The notes under the pieces: generated by a model
What the model saw: only the letters and a program-made list of their open reading frames with translations
Database searches by the model: none
What the model was told of the DNA's origin: nothing
Shown: positions 36,043-44,825 of the stretch, in pieces
Position numbering within the stretch: position 1 is the stretch's first letter
How the letters are laid out: the number at the start of each line of letters is the position of its first letter
DNA from: Bradyrhizobium sp. BTAi1
Lineage (GTDB): Bacteria > Pseudomonadota > Alphaproteobacteria > Rhizobiales > Xanthobacteraceae
DNA: 64,000 bases
Reading direction: 5' to 3'
NCBI RefSeq assembly: GCF_000015165.1
Contig: NC_009485.1
Coordinates: 5,475,501-5,539,500 of the forward strand
Position numbers and translations under genes: made by a program

Positions 36043-36184
36043 GAAAGCTTCCCCGCATTCTGACAGGATTGACCTAGCGCGGAATACTTTCGCAAAATTG
36101 GTGTCGTGCCCTGTGACAGCGGTTGAAATTATCCGATTGGTAACCGCCCGGTTGCGCGGATATCGTGCTTTGTCGCGATCGATG

Positions 36185-36299
36185 CGTGACACTCGAGCAC
36201 GATGGCCCCAGCGCCAACGATGTGTTCGCCTTCCAATCAATCGTCTCGGGTTCCGCTATCACCTGCCTGATCGGAGCGCTCGCGGGCCTGCTCACGTGA
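36185..36299 (+). pseudogene. Decayed 3' fragment of a NupC-type nucleoside transporter
   Basis: One frame reads STMAPAP (36197 onward), parallel to GTMAPTR of the intact transporter. After a frameshift the adjacent frame reads FAFQSIVSGSAITCLIGAL and ends AGLLT-stop, matching GLKSIVSGTLTTCLMGAIVGVLT of the gene at 33352-34602. The rest of the gene is gone. Its bases 36237-36299 are used antisense by the acyltransferase gene on the other strand. Confidence 0.65.
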
Positions 36300-38321
36300 G
36301 CTGAAGTCGGTCGTGTCAGGCAACAGGCGTGGCGCCACCGCAGCCATCACATGCTCCGAGCCCTCGGCCGTCAGATGCGCATGGTCGAAGGACAGCGGGA
36401 CGTTGCTGGCCGTAAGCGGACAGCGCCGGTCCTCGCAGATGGCTGACAGGATCGACACGTAGGATAGTCCCTCTCGCGGCGGCAATGCCGCCTGCATCGC
36501 CGCGTCCAGCGCGAAGATGTCCGAGCGGACGAACGCCGCGGACTCCGGTGTCACGCCGCGCAGCGTGGCGCGCGCCAGCATCGATGGCAGCCGCGCCCGG
36601 AACTGCACGGAAGGACCGAACAGAACCACCGGAATGCCAGCTTCGCGCAGACGCCCGATGGTTCGCCGGAGGTCCCGCACCATACCCGCGAAGCGCGGCG
36701 GCCGGGCATTCTCGAGCCAATCCGCCGACATCACGACCAGGTCAGGTCGTGCCTGCGCGAAATATTCGCCCATCTGAACCGCGAACGCCCGGCACACGCC
36801 GACGCCCTGAGTCTCGGCGCTGAAGGTCGGCATGCAGGTGGGCTGGCTCGCCTGCATGATATGGACCGTCTTCGGATCAAGGTGAGCTCTGAGGCCGTGA
36901 AAATAATGCGCAGCGAAGCTGTCGCCCCACAGCAGTATGTTGGTCTTGCCCGAGACAGGACGCAGGCAGTCCTCGGCGACCCGCCCATCCGGCGTCGTGA
37001 AGCACGCGCCATAGCGATAGACCGGCTTCATGTCGTAGCTGTTATAGGCATCGAAGCGCTGCGCGGCGCGGTCGGCCTCAGACACCGCACCACTACCCAG
37101 CAGCCCCACGCCGCTGCCCGCCAGCAGCAGCAGGCTCGCCAGCGCCGCAAGGCTGAAGGCGGCGCGCGGCGTGGCTCCGAGCTGACGAGTCCGGAACGGC
37201 TGCTCGACATAGCGCCAGGACAGCGTGGCCACGGCCACCGTCAGCACGAACAGGCCCGCCCGCTCCCAGCCGTCGAGCGCGAGGCCGGGCTTGGCGAAGC
37301 GCGCGAACGCAAACAGCGGCCAGTGCCAGAGATACAGCGAGTAAGAGATGCGGCCGACGAACGCCGCCCATTTGAGCGGTGACATCCGGTGGCGCGGCAC
37401 GTTGGCCACGCCAGTCCCACTCCACAGAAACAGCGCCGCGCCGAGACAGGGCGCGAGTGCGTTGAGGCCGGGAGAGCCTGGCCCGGGACGCAACGCCAGA
37501 ATCGGGATCGCCATCAGGATGAGCGACAGCCCGCGCGCCGCGCGCTGCACCACGCCTGGCGGTGGCGCAGGAAGGCGCGACACGGCCAGCAGGCTGCCGA
37601 GCAGGAATTCCCACGCCCGCGGCGGGCTGAGAAAGAAAGCGCTCGCAAATGCGCCGTTACGCAACAAGAGCAAGCCGAGCGCAAACGACCCCGCGGCGAA
37701 CAGCGCCAGGACCCCAGGCAGCACCAGCCTGCGCCCCTGCGCCAGCAGCCGCACCCCCCAGACGACGACCGGAAGCACCAGATAGAACTGCTCCTCGACC
37801 GCGAGCGACCAGGTGTGCAGCAGCGGCTTCTCGACCGCCGCATGGTCGAAATAGCCGGACCGCAGCCAGAAGAAGACGTTCGAGGTGAAGGTGACGACGG
37901 CGGCGGCAGACTCGAAGAACTCGGCGCGTTCGGAGCTGAGCAGCTCGTGCGACGCCGGAATCGCAGCACATGCGACCATCACATAGAGGGCGGGCAGCAG
38001 CCGCCGTGCGCGGCGCTCGTAGAAGCGGGCGAACGAGAATTGGCCGCTTACGATCTCGGCCGAAATGATTCCCGTGATCAGATAGCCGGAGATGACGAAG
38101 AAGATGTCGACGCCGACGAAGCCGCCGAAGATCGCCGGCGCCTCGAAATGGAAGCCGACCACGGCGAGCACCGCGATCGCGCGCAGCCAGTCGATATCCT
38201 CACGGTGGCCCAGCCCCGTGCTGGCGCCCGCGACGCGGGCGGGGCCCGGCCGGCCGGCCGCCGAGCTGAAAATCGCAGCCTGACGAAATCTGGACACAAG
38301 CGGCGGCAACGGAATGGACAT
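36237..38321 (-). CDS. Acyltransferase family protein with SGNH domain (OafA-like)
   Basis: About 694 residues. The N-terminal acyltransferase_3 domain starts with DIDWLRAIAVLAVVGFHFEA (catalytic His in GFH), then FGGFVGVDIFFVISGYLIT, the RRLLPALYV motif and about ten membrane helices. From about residue 430 a periplasmic SGNH domain carries LLWGDSFAAHYF (Ser nucleophile) and SFDHAHLTAEGSEHV (Asp-His). Such proteins O-acetylate lipopolysaccharide, peptidoglycan or other glycans. The last 20 or so residues (REQARERSDQAGDSG) are read from the antisense of a transporter remnant. ATG at 38321 is taken; ATG at 38378 is possible. Confidence 0.9.
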   Translation of the reverse strand: MSIPLPPLVSRFRQAAIFSSAAGRPGPARVAGASTGLGHREDIDWLRAIAVLAVVGFHFEAPAIFGGFVGVDIFFVISGYLITGIISAEIVSGQFSFARFYERRARRLLPALYVMVACAAIPASHELLSSERAEFFESAAAVVTFTSNVFFWLRSGYFDHAAVEKPLLHTWSLAVEEQFYLVLPVVVWGVRLLAQGRRLVLPGVLALFAAGSFALGLLLLRNGAFASAFFLSPPRAWEFLLGSLLAVSRLPAPPPGVVQRAARGLSLILMAIPILALRPGPGSPGLNALAPCLGAALFLWSGTGVANVPRHRMSPLKWAAFVGRISYSLYLWHWPLFAFARFAKPGLALDGWERAGLFVLTVAVATLSWRYVEQPFRTRQLGATPRAAFSLAALASLLLLAGSGVGLLGSGAVSEADRAAQRFDAYNSYDMKPVYRYGACFTTPDGRVAEDCLRPVSGKTNILLWGDSFAAHYFHGLRAHLDPKTVHIMQASQPTCMPTFSAETQGVGVCRAFAVQMGEYFAQARPDLVVMSADWLENARPPRFAGMVRDLRRTIGRLREAGIPVVLFGPSVQFRARLPSMLARATLRGVTPESAAFVRSDIFALDAAMQAALPPREGLSYVSILSAICEDRRCPLTASNVPLSFDHAHLTAEGSEHVMAAVAPRLLPDTTDFSSREQARERSDQAGDSGTRDD

Positions 38322-38465
38322 GCCCCGGACAAGCCCACAGGCGAATGCGGCATGCGCACACATCTGCCCTGAGCCCATCCCGCCCGGTCGAGCGGGACGT
38401 CAACACACGTGCGATGCGACCGCCGTCCATCGCGCGCGAATTGTTTCCATCCGTTTCTGTCGGCT

Positions 38466-39041
38466 TTACGTCGTAAGTTCGACCGTTTTGAAGTCGGCCG
38501 GCAGGATAACCTCCAGCAGCTCAACGTCGTCGGAATAATCGAGGATCATGTGCCGGATCTTCGGCGGCTGCGTCCAGCAGCTGCCCTCCTTCATCAGCGT
38601 CTCGCCAACGCCTTCAAGATAGCTCTTCACCCATCCCTTGAGCACGTAGACCATCTGGAAGTCGACGGCATGGGTGTGCAGCTTCGAGACCTCCTGCGGG
38701 TTGCACGGCGGCAGCATGCGGATGACATGCGCCCGCGCCAGGCCATGGGTGGCCGCCGCAATGCCGAGATCGCGGTAATGCGCATAGGCGCGCAGGCCGT
38801 CGGCCTTGAAGTCCGCCTCGTTGAGATGGCTGATCGCGACCTTCTGCTTCGGCCGCCGCGGTGCCGGCGCCGGCCGTCCCTGGCTGGCAAGCGCCTTGCG
38901 CGCCGACGACGCCGCCCGGCCCGGCTTCGCGAGCGTCTTGGCTGCGGCTTTTGCAGTCGGCTTGGTCTTTGCGGTCTTGCGCGGCGCGGCCTTCGCGGCG
39001 GCGCGTGATGCTGACTTGGTGGTCCGGCTCTTCTTGGCCAT
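38466..39041 (-). CDS. Cupin-domain protein with a lysine/alanine-rich N-terminal tail
   Basis: 191 residues in two parts. Residues 1-65 are a basic, disordered tail (AKKSRTTKSASRAAAKAAPR, then KTAKTKPTAKAAAKTLAKPG) like bacterial histone H1 analogues. Residues 70-191 form a cupin barrel: KLHTHAVDFQMVYVLKGWV is motif 1 with His-x-His, and PPKIRHMILDYSDDVELLEV holds motif 2. The tail suggests nucleic-acid or polyanion binding, the cupin suggests metal or small-molecule binding; no function is known. ATG at 39041 is well placed, although the frame runs on upstream. Confidence 0.82.
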   Translation of the reverse strand: MAKKSRTTKSASRAAAKAAPRKTAKTKPTAKAAAKTLAKPGRAASSARKALASQGRPAPAPRRPKQKVAISHLNEADFKADGLRAYAHYRDLGIAAATHGLARAHVIRMLPPCNPQEVSKLHTHAVDFQMVYVLKGWVKSYLEGVGETLMKEGSCWTQPPKIRHMILDYSDDVELLEVILPADFKTVELTT

Positions 39042-39113
39042 GGCGCTCCCCTGCGTTCCTCGCTCTGAGGCTATCACAGTTGGAAGAACTCCGCAGGAGC
39101 TCCGCAAGAGGTC

Positions 39114-39217
39114 GTCATTCCGGGGCGGCGCGCAGCGACGAGCCCGGAATCCATTCCTTCGCACGTGTTGCCGCGCGATGGATTCCGGGCTCGTCGTTGC
39201 GCGCGCCCCGGAATGAC
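39114..39217. repeat. Long family E palindrome
   Basis: Arms of about 41 nt from GTCATTCCGGGGCGGCGCGC to GCGCGCGCCCCGGAATGAC with one or two mismatches, and the inner pair CGGAATCCAT/ATGGATTCCG. It lies between two minus-strand genes. Confidence 0.85.
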
Positions 39218-39250
39218 AACGGCGGTTGTGGCGTCTGATCGGCTGTCAGC

Positions 39251-39535
39251 TCAATTCAGCCGGAACACGCCGTCGACGGCGCGCAGCTCGGCGGGCTTGA
39301 TCAGCTTGGAATGCGCCACCGTGACCGAGTACAGCGGGCCCTCGATCTTCTCCTGCCAGAACGCCAGGAAATCCTGCAGCGCCGGAAATTTCGGAAACAG
39401 GTCGTAGTTCTGCCAGACATAGGTCTGCAACAGCGAGCGATGGTCCGGCATCCGATACAGGATCTGCGCGGTCGTCAGCCCGTAACCCAAGACCTGTTTC
39501 CGAAAGTCCTCGGAAACCTCAACCCTCGACACCAT
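39251..39535 (-). CDS. Usg family protein
   Basis: 94 residues. The sequence YGLTTAQILYRMPDHRSLLQ, then WQNYDLFPKFP, FLAFWQEKIEGPLYSVTVAH is the recognised Usg motif set of alphaproteobacteria. Usg was named for a gene near trpF; its function is unknown. ATG at 39535 follows CGGAGG. It is divergent from groES and may share the 379-nt control region between them. Confidence 0.85.
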   Translation of the reverse strand: MVSRVEVSEDFRKQVLGYGLTTAQILYRMPDHRSLLQTYVWQNYDLFPKFPALQDFLAFWQEKIEGPLYSVTVAHSKLIKPAELRAVDGVFRLN

Positions 39536-39682
39536 GCCAACCTCCGTTTCTGGAGCGCATGTCCGTGTGGCCAACCGGGATGGAGCCACCCGGCAAAGAT
39601 GCGCTCACTGCTTCGAAATGTGACGCATGTTCTCAATCCATCTCAAGCTTAAATGTTTAACGGCATGTTGAAAAATGCTGCA

Positions 39683-39709
39683 TTAGCAGCGACTTAGCCC
39701 GGGTGCTAA
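39683..39709 (+). promoter_or_regulatory. CIRCE-like operator upstream of groESL
   Basis: TTAGCAGCG, nine bases, GGGTGCTAA. It keeps the 9-9-9 layout and the outer TTAGCA/TGCTAA of CIRCE (TTAGCACTC-N9-GAGTGCTAA) but has changes in the inner three positions. HrcA repression is the expected role. It lies 206 nt before the groES start. Confidence 0.6.
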
Positions 39710-39774
39710 TACGGGGTTTCACGATCTGTTCCGGCCCTGTTAACGCTATCGGAACGCTTTGGCAGAGCGCGCAG

Positions 39775-39803
39775 TTGACTGCTAATTTTTCTGCTACACA
39801 CCC
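39775..39803 (+). promoter_or_regulatory. Weak promoter candidate for groESL
   Basis: TTGACT at 39775-39780 with a 17-nt spacer to ACACCC; the alternative -10 CTACAC is closer than optimal. It is the only -35-like hexamer between the CIRCE-like site and groES that I could see. Confidence 0.25.
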
Positions 39804-39914
39804 TTGCCCGGCCCCCAACTCTCCCCTAAATCCAGCCGGCGTGCTGGCACTCGCCGGCAGCGACTGCCAAAATTCCAGAAACTGACAATCGCCTCAATAG
39901 CTTAGGAGGACTGT

Positions 39915-40229
39915 ATGGCTTTCCGTCCGCTTCACGACCGCGTCGTGGTCAAGCGCATCGACGCCGAAGAGAAGACCGCTGGCGGCATCATCATCCCCGA
40001 CTCGGCCAAGGAAAAGCCCTCGCAGGGCGAAGTGATCGCGGTGGGCCCGGGCGCCCGCGACGAGAGCGGCAAGCTGGTCCCGCTCGACGTCCAGGTCGGT
40101 GATCGCGTGCTGTTCGGCAAGTGGTCGGGCACCGAGGTCAAGATCGACGGCCAGGAGCTGCTCATCATGAAGGAAAGCGACATCATGGGCGTGCTCACCG
40201 ACACCGCGTCGAAGAAGAAGGCCGCCTAA
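39915..40229 (+). CDS. groES: Co-chaperonin GroES
   Basis: 104 residues, the usual GroES length. It starts FRPLHDRVVVKRIDAEEKTA, has the mobile-loop region GGIIIPDSAKEKPSQG with the IIIP segment that docks on GroEL, and the roof-loop/VLFGKWSG region typical of alphaproteobacteria. The heptamer caps GroEL during protein folding in the cytoplasm. A strong AGGAGG ribosome binding site precedes ATG at 39915. groEL follows after a repeat-containing spacer of 163 nt. Confidence 0.97.
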   Translation: MAFRPLHDRVVVKRIDAEEKTAGGIIIPDSAKEKPSQGEVIAVGPGARDESGKLVPLDVQVGDRVLFGKWSGTEVKIDGQELLIMKESDIMGVLTDTASKKKAA

Positions 40230-40240
40230 GCGCTGTTGCC

Positions 40241-40366
40241 CCTCATCCTGAGGAGCCGGCGCAGCCGGCGTCTCGAAGGATGAGGCCTCGACCACCTCCC
40301 CATCTCGTCCTTCGAGACGCCTGCCCAAGGTTCAATCGACCATGGCAGGCTCCTCAGGACGAGGAG
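40241..40366. repeat. Family D repeat inside the groESL operon
   Basis: CCTCATCCTGAGGAGC with hairpin GCCGGCGCAGCCGGC, then a second, inverted copy ending GCTCCTCAGGACGAGGAG. The two halves form a long imperfect palindrome that fills most of the 163-nt spacer between groES and groEL. Confidence 0.85.
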
Positions 40367-40392
40367 CAAAGTTCAACCCAGGGAAACCCAAT

Positions 40393-42033
<1,641 letters not shown>

Positions 42034-42056
42034 GGTCTGTTCCTCTCTGAGACAGG

Positions 42057-42089
42057 AAGGGCGTAGCGCAAGCTGCGCCCTTTTTCTTT
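42057..42089 (+). terminator. Rho-independent terminator of groESL
   Basis: Stem AAGGGCGTAGC/GCTGCGCCCTT (one mismatch) with loop GCAA, followed by TTTTTCTTT. Confidence 0.9.
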
Positions 42090-42095
42090 GCCTGC

Positions 42096-42274
42096 CGAAT
42101 CACCGAGATCATGCGCGGCACCCGCGATGTCACGCGGCCGATACCGCCATCCGGCCCGGCCGCTATTTCGGCGACGACCCGCGCTTCTGGATGAACCTGC
42201 AGACCGCCCACGACCTCTCGAAGGCGGAGCAGACCCAGAACTACAAGAAGATCGTGCCACGCGACGCCGCCTGA
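42096..42274 (+). pseudogene. higA: Remnant of a HigA-type antitoxin gene
   Basis: Without start codon or 5' half. The first frame reads RITEIMRGTRDVTR, matching the HTH part of HigA. After a one- or two-base shift near 42137 the next frame reads DTAIRPGRYFGDDPRFWMNL and then QTAHDLSKAEQ, the HigA C-terminal signature, and ends DAA-stop at 42274. No higB toxin is adjacent, and the fragment begins a few bases after the groEL terminator. Confidence 0.7.
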
Positions 42275-42326
42275 CACGCCGCGCACCGCGACCGACGTCG
42301 CCGTCGCCGTCGACCTTGAGCAGGCC

Positions 42327-43166
42327 TCAATCCCGCGCCTGATACGCTGCAAGACACTCGCGCAGCCAGCCAATCACGATCCGCGCCGCCGCATCGCGCT
42401 TCAGATGGGTCTGCACCAGCAGCCAGACATCGCGCCGACGCGGCAGCTGTGTCACGCGCAATGATTGATCGGCGAGCAGATCGCGGCAGGCATGTTCAGG
42501 CAGCACGGCAGCGGCGTGGCCACTCCGCAGCAGCTCCGACATCACGCGGACATTGTCGGTGACGCAGCGGGCCGCAGCGAACAGCCCGCGCTGTTTCAGG
42601 ACCTGCTGCTCCGGGATGCCGTCGAGATCGTCCGGATAGGCGCAGACGAAGCTCGGCGCGGCGCCGGCAGGCTCGATCAGAAAGAGCGCGATGGTGCCGA
42701 GCCGGGTGATGGTGAAATCGCCCTTCTCCGGCTTGCGCAGCCGGATCGCGAAATCCGCCTGCCAGCGCGAGAAGCTGACATTCTGGCTGGCGGTCAGAAG
42801 ATGCAGCAGCAGACCGGGATGAGCCGCGAGCAGCGATGCCAGGCGCGGCGCCAGCACGTTCTCTGCAACCGCTGCGGTCGTGGCAATCCGGAACCGGCCG
42901 CTCGGTCCCGACTGATCCGCCGCACTCCGCGCGATCGCCGCGGCATGACCGGCCATCGCATCGACATGCGCCAGCACCGTTGTGCAGGCCGCGGTTGGGC
43001 GCCGTGCGCCATCCACGGCTTCGAACAGGCGCACGCCGAGCGCGGCCTCGATGCGTGACAGCCGTCGCCCGACCGTCGTCTCGTCGATGCGCAGCCGGCC
43101 GCCGGCGCCAGCATAACTGCCGGCGTCGCGCACCGCCGCGATGATGCGCAGATCGTCCCAGTTCAT
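42327..43166 (-). CDS. LysR family transcriptional regulator
   Basis: 279 residues. The winged HTH occupies residues 1-60 (MNWDDLRIIAAVRDAGSYAG, GRLRIDETTVGRRLSRIE, ALGVRLFEA), with the less common VGRRLSRIEAAL recognition helix of GcvA-like or small LysR proteins. The effector-binding domain follows. It is divergent from the cysteine hydrolase gene at 43291, the usual layout for a LysR regulator and its target; 124 nt lie between. ATG at 43166 is preferred over the more distant in-frame ATG. Confidence 0.9.
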   Translation of the reverse strand: MNWDDLRIIAAVRDAGSYAGAGGRLRIDETTVGRRLSRIEAALGVRLFEAVDGARRPTAACTTVLAHVDAMAGHAAAIARSAADQSGPSGRFRIATTAAVAENVLAPRLASLLAAHPGLLLHLLTASQNVSFSRWQADFAIRLRKPEKGDFTITRLGTIALFLIEPAGAAPSFVCAYPDDLDGIPEQQVLKQRGLFAAARCVTDNVRVMSELLRSGHAAAVLPEHACRDLLADQSLRVTQLPRRRDVWLLVQTHLKRDAAARIVIGWLRECLAAYQARD

Positions 43167-43203
43167 CCAGGAGCCGTAACACGCCTTGCGGCCTACCTGC
43201 AAA

Positions 43204-43227
43204 TCCGCAGCCATCGGCTGCATGATC
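43204..43227. promoter_or_regulatory. Candidate LysR operator dyad
   Basis: GCAGCC-ATC-GGCTGC (43207-43221) in the divergent LysR/hydrolase promoter region, extended by near-symmetric flanks ATC and GAT. It may serve both genes. Confidence 0.35.
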
Positions 43228-43290
43228 CTGCGTTGCTGCAGGCGCGCCCCGGCCTAGGATGATGCCAACCGCTCCCCGGAGACGATATCC

Positions 43291-43887
43291 ATGACCGCCC
43301 CCAAGACCCTGCTCGAGCTCGCCGGCGCCGACCTCAGCCTGCCGTCCCTCGCCGAGTCCTGCCTCGTGCTGATCGATATCCAGAACGAGTACCGCGACGG
43401 GCCGCTCGCCCTGCCCGGCGCCGAGCCCGCGATCGCCTGCGCGGCGCGGCTGCTGGCCCGCGCAAGGGCGGCCGGCGCGCAGGTGTTTCATATCGCCCAT
43501 CAGGGCCGCGAGGGCGGCCTGTTCGACCGCACCGCCCCGCGCGGCGCGATCGTCGATGCGCTGGCGCCGCGCGCCGACGAGCCGGTCATCGAGAAGACGC
43601 TGCCGAATGCGTTTGCCGGCACTGATCTGTCGGCGCGGCTGTCCGCCTCGGGCCGCAAGAACCTGCTGCTCGCCGGTTTCATGACGCATATGTGCGTGTC
43701 GTCGACCGCGCGCGCCGCACTCGATCTCGGCTACCGCGTCACCATCGACGCCGACAGCTGCGCGACGCGGGATCTGCCCGACGGCCGCGGCGGCATGCTT
43801 GCGGCCGCCCTGGTGCACGACGTCGCGCTGGCCGAGCTGTCCGACCGCTTTGCCATCATCGCCCGCGACAGCACGGCCCTGGCGTAG
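43291..43887 (+). CDS. Isochorismatase-family cysteine hydrolase
   Basis: 198 residues. The triad of the family is visible: Asp in CLVLIDIQNEY, Lys in VIEKTLPNAF and Cys in LAGFMTHMCVSSTARAALD. The cis-peptide Thr-His region and the adjacent HIAHQGREGG are typical. Family members hydrolyse nicotinamide, isochorismate, N-carbamoyl sarcosine and related amides; the substrate here is not evident. The start is ATG at 43291 after GGAGACG. The neighbouring LysR gene is its likely regulator. Confidence 0.9.
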   Translation: MTAPKTLLELAGADLSLPSLAESCLVLIDIQNEYRDGPLALPGAEPAIACAARLLARARAAGAQVFHIAHQGREGGLFDRTAPRGAIVDALAPRADEPVIEKTLPNAFAGTDLSARLSASGRKNLLLAGFMTHMCVSSTARAALDLGYRVTIDADSCATRDLPDGRGGMLAAALVHDVALAELSDRFAIIARDSTALA

Positions 43888-44078
43888 CGCTGCATTGGCA
43901 TTGTCGAAGGAGCCTTGCTGACGCAGTCCGGCGTCTCGTTGCTTCCTCCAGGGCGCGTCGTCTTCATCGGCTCGGCCTGTTTACGCTTCAACCTATGCGG
44001 CCCATCCCATGGGCTGCCGCAGGCGGCGACCGCGTTCATGCGCCGTCCGCGGCTGCTCATGTATCCGATGGCGTCTTC

Positions 44079-44660
44079 CTACTTTATCCGCCGATACATC
44101 ACGTCGGTCCGCAGGACGTATTTGCGTCCCCGTGTGACCCGATCGCCACGATGCATGATGGGGTGATGGAACAGCAGCGCCATCCCCTTCTCCGGTGTCA
44201 CCCGCAGCGGACCATCCGGCATCAGGCCGGTGTCGTCGCAGAACGACGTCGCGCCGCCTTCGAAATCGTCGTTGAGATAGATCAGGAAGGTGAACTGGCT
44301 GCGCTCGCCATTGTCGCGCGCGAAATGACCGTCGCGGTGCCAGTCGAACTTCTGTCCGACATCGTAGCGATACAGCCGCAGCCGTTCGTTCAACCCGACC
44401 GGCTGCCAGCGGTGCTGGAAGGACGGTGCGAGGTGGCCGGCGAGCCGCTGATACAGCGCCTGCGTACGGTCGCGATCGTCGACCATGACCCGCTCGTTGT
44501 TGCGCACGTCCTTCGCCATGATCATGCCCATGGAGGTCGAGATCGGCGCGTCCTTGAAGCCGATGGCCTCGCCCCAGCTTACATAGTCGTCGCACTCTGC
44601 CGCCGAGAGGAAATTCGCAATCGTCTCGATGTTCTCGACGCGCCAGGTCAGCTCGGTCAT
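44079..44660 (-). CDS. 2-oxoglutarate/Fe(II)-dependent oxygenase (prolyl 4-hydroxylase-like)
   Basis: 193 residues of the double-stranded beta-helix oxygenases. The iron ligands are His and Asp in FDWHRDGHFA and His in MHRGDRV; the 2-oxoglutarate-binding Arg or Lys is in GRKYVLRTDVMY. FTFLIYLNDDFEGGATSF is the characteristic central strand pair. Such proteins hydroxylate prolines or free amino acids. ATG at 44660 follows AGGATACG; the next in-frame ATG upstream lies eight codons away. It is monocistronic by position. Confidence 0.88.
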   Translation of the reverse strand: MTELTWRVENIETIANFLSAAECDDYVSWGEAIGFKDAPISTSMGMIMAKDVRNNERVMVDDRDRTQALYQRLAGHLAPSFQHRWQPVGLNERLRLYRYDVGQKFDWHRDGHFARDNGERSQFTFLIYLNDDFEGGATSFCDDTGLMPDGPLRVTPEKGMALLFHHPIMHRGDRVTRGRKYVLRTDVMYRRIK

Positions 44661-44693
44661 GATCGTATCCTCTTCACAACACATCGTAGTTGC

Positions 44694-44815
44694 GTAGCCC
44701 GGATGAGCCTCCGCTTGCGCGCTTCAGGGCGCAGGCGGAGGCGACATCCGGGGTCTCACGCGCCGCGTCGGTGAAGCCGCATGTCGCTTGCGCTCATGCG
44801 GGCTACGCGGGCTAC
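44694..44815. repeat. Family B repeat
   Basis: GTAGCCCGGATGAGCCTCCG to CTCATGCGGGCTACGCGGGC, with the inner stem CTCCGCTTGCGC/GCGCAGGCGGAG. The terminal GGGCTAC is duplicated. Confidence 0.85.
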
Positions 44816-44825
44816 TTGGATCCAT

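Larger units (their letters stand above)
39536..39914. other. Control region between usg-like gene and groES
   Basis: 379 nt without a gene. It holds a CIRCE-like element (39683-39709) and a weak promoter candidate near TTGACT at 39775. The section is notably AT-richer than its surroundings. Confidence 0.6.

Noticed and set aside
39646..39658. CtrA box near 39650 (TTAAATGTTTAAC)
   Set aside because: The spacing between TTAA halves is 4, not 7, so it does not fit the CtrA consensus.
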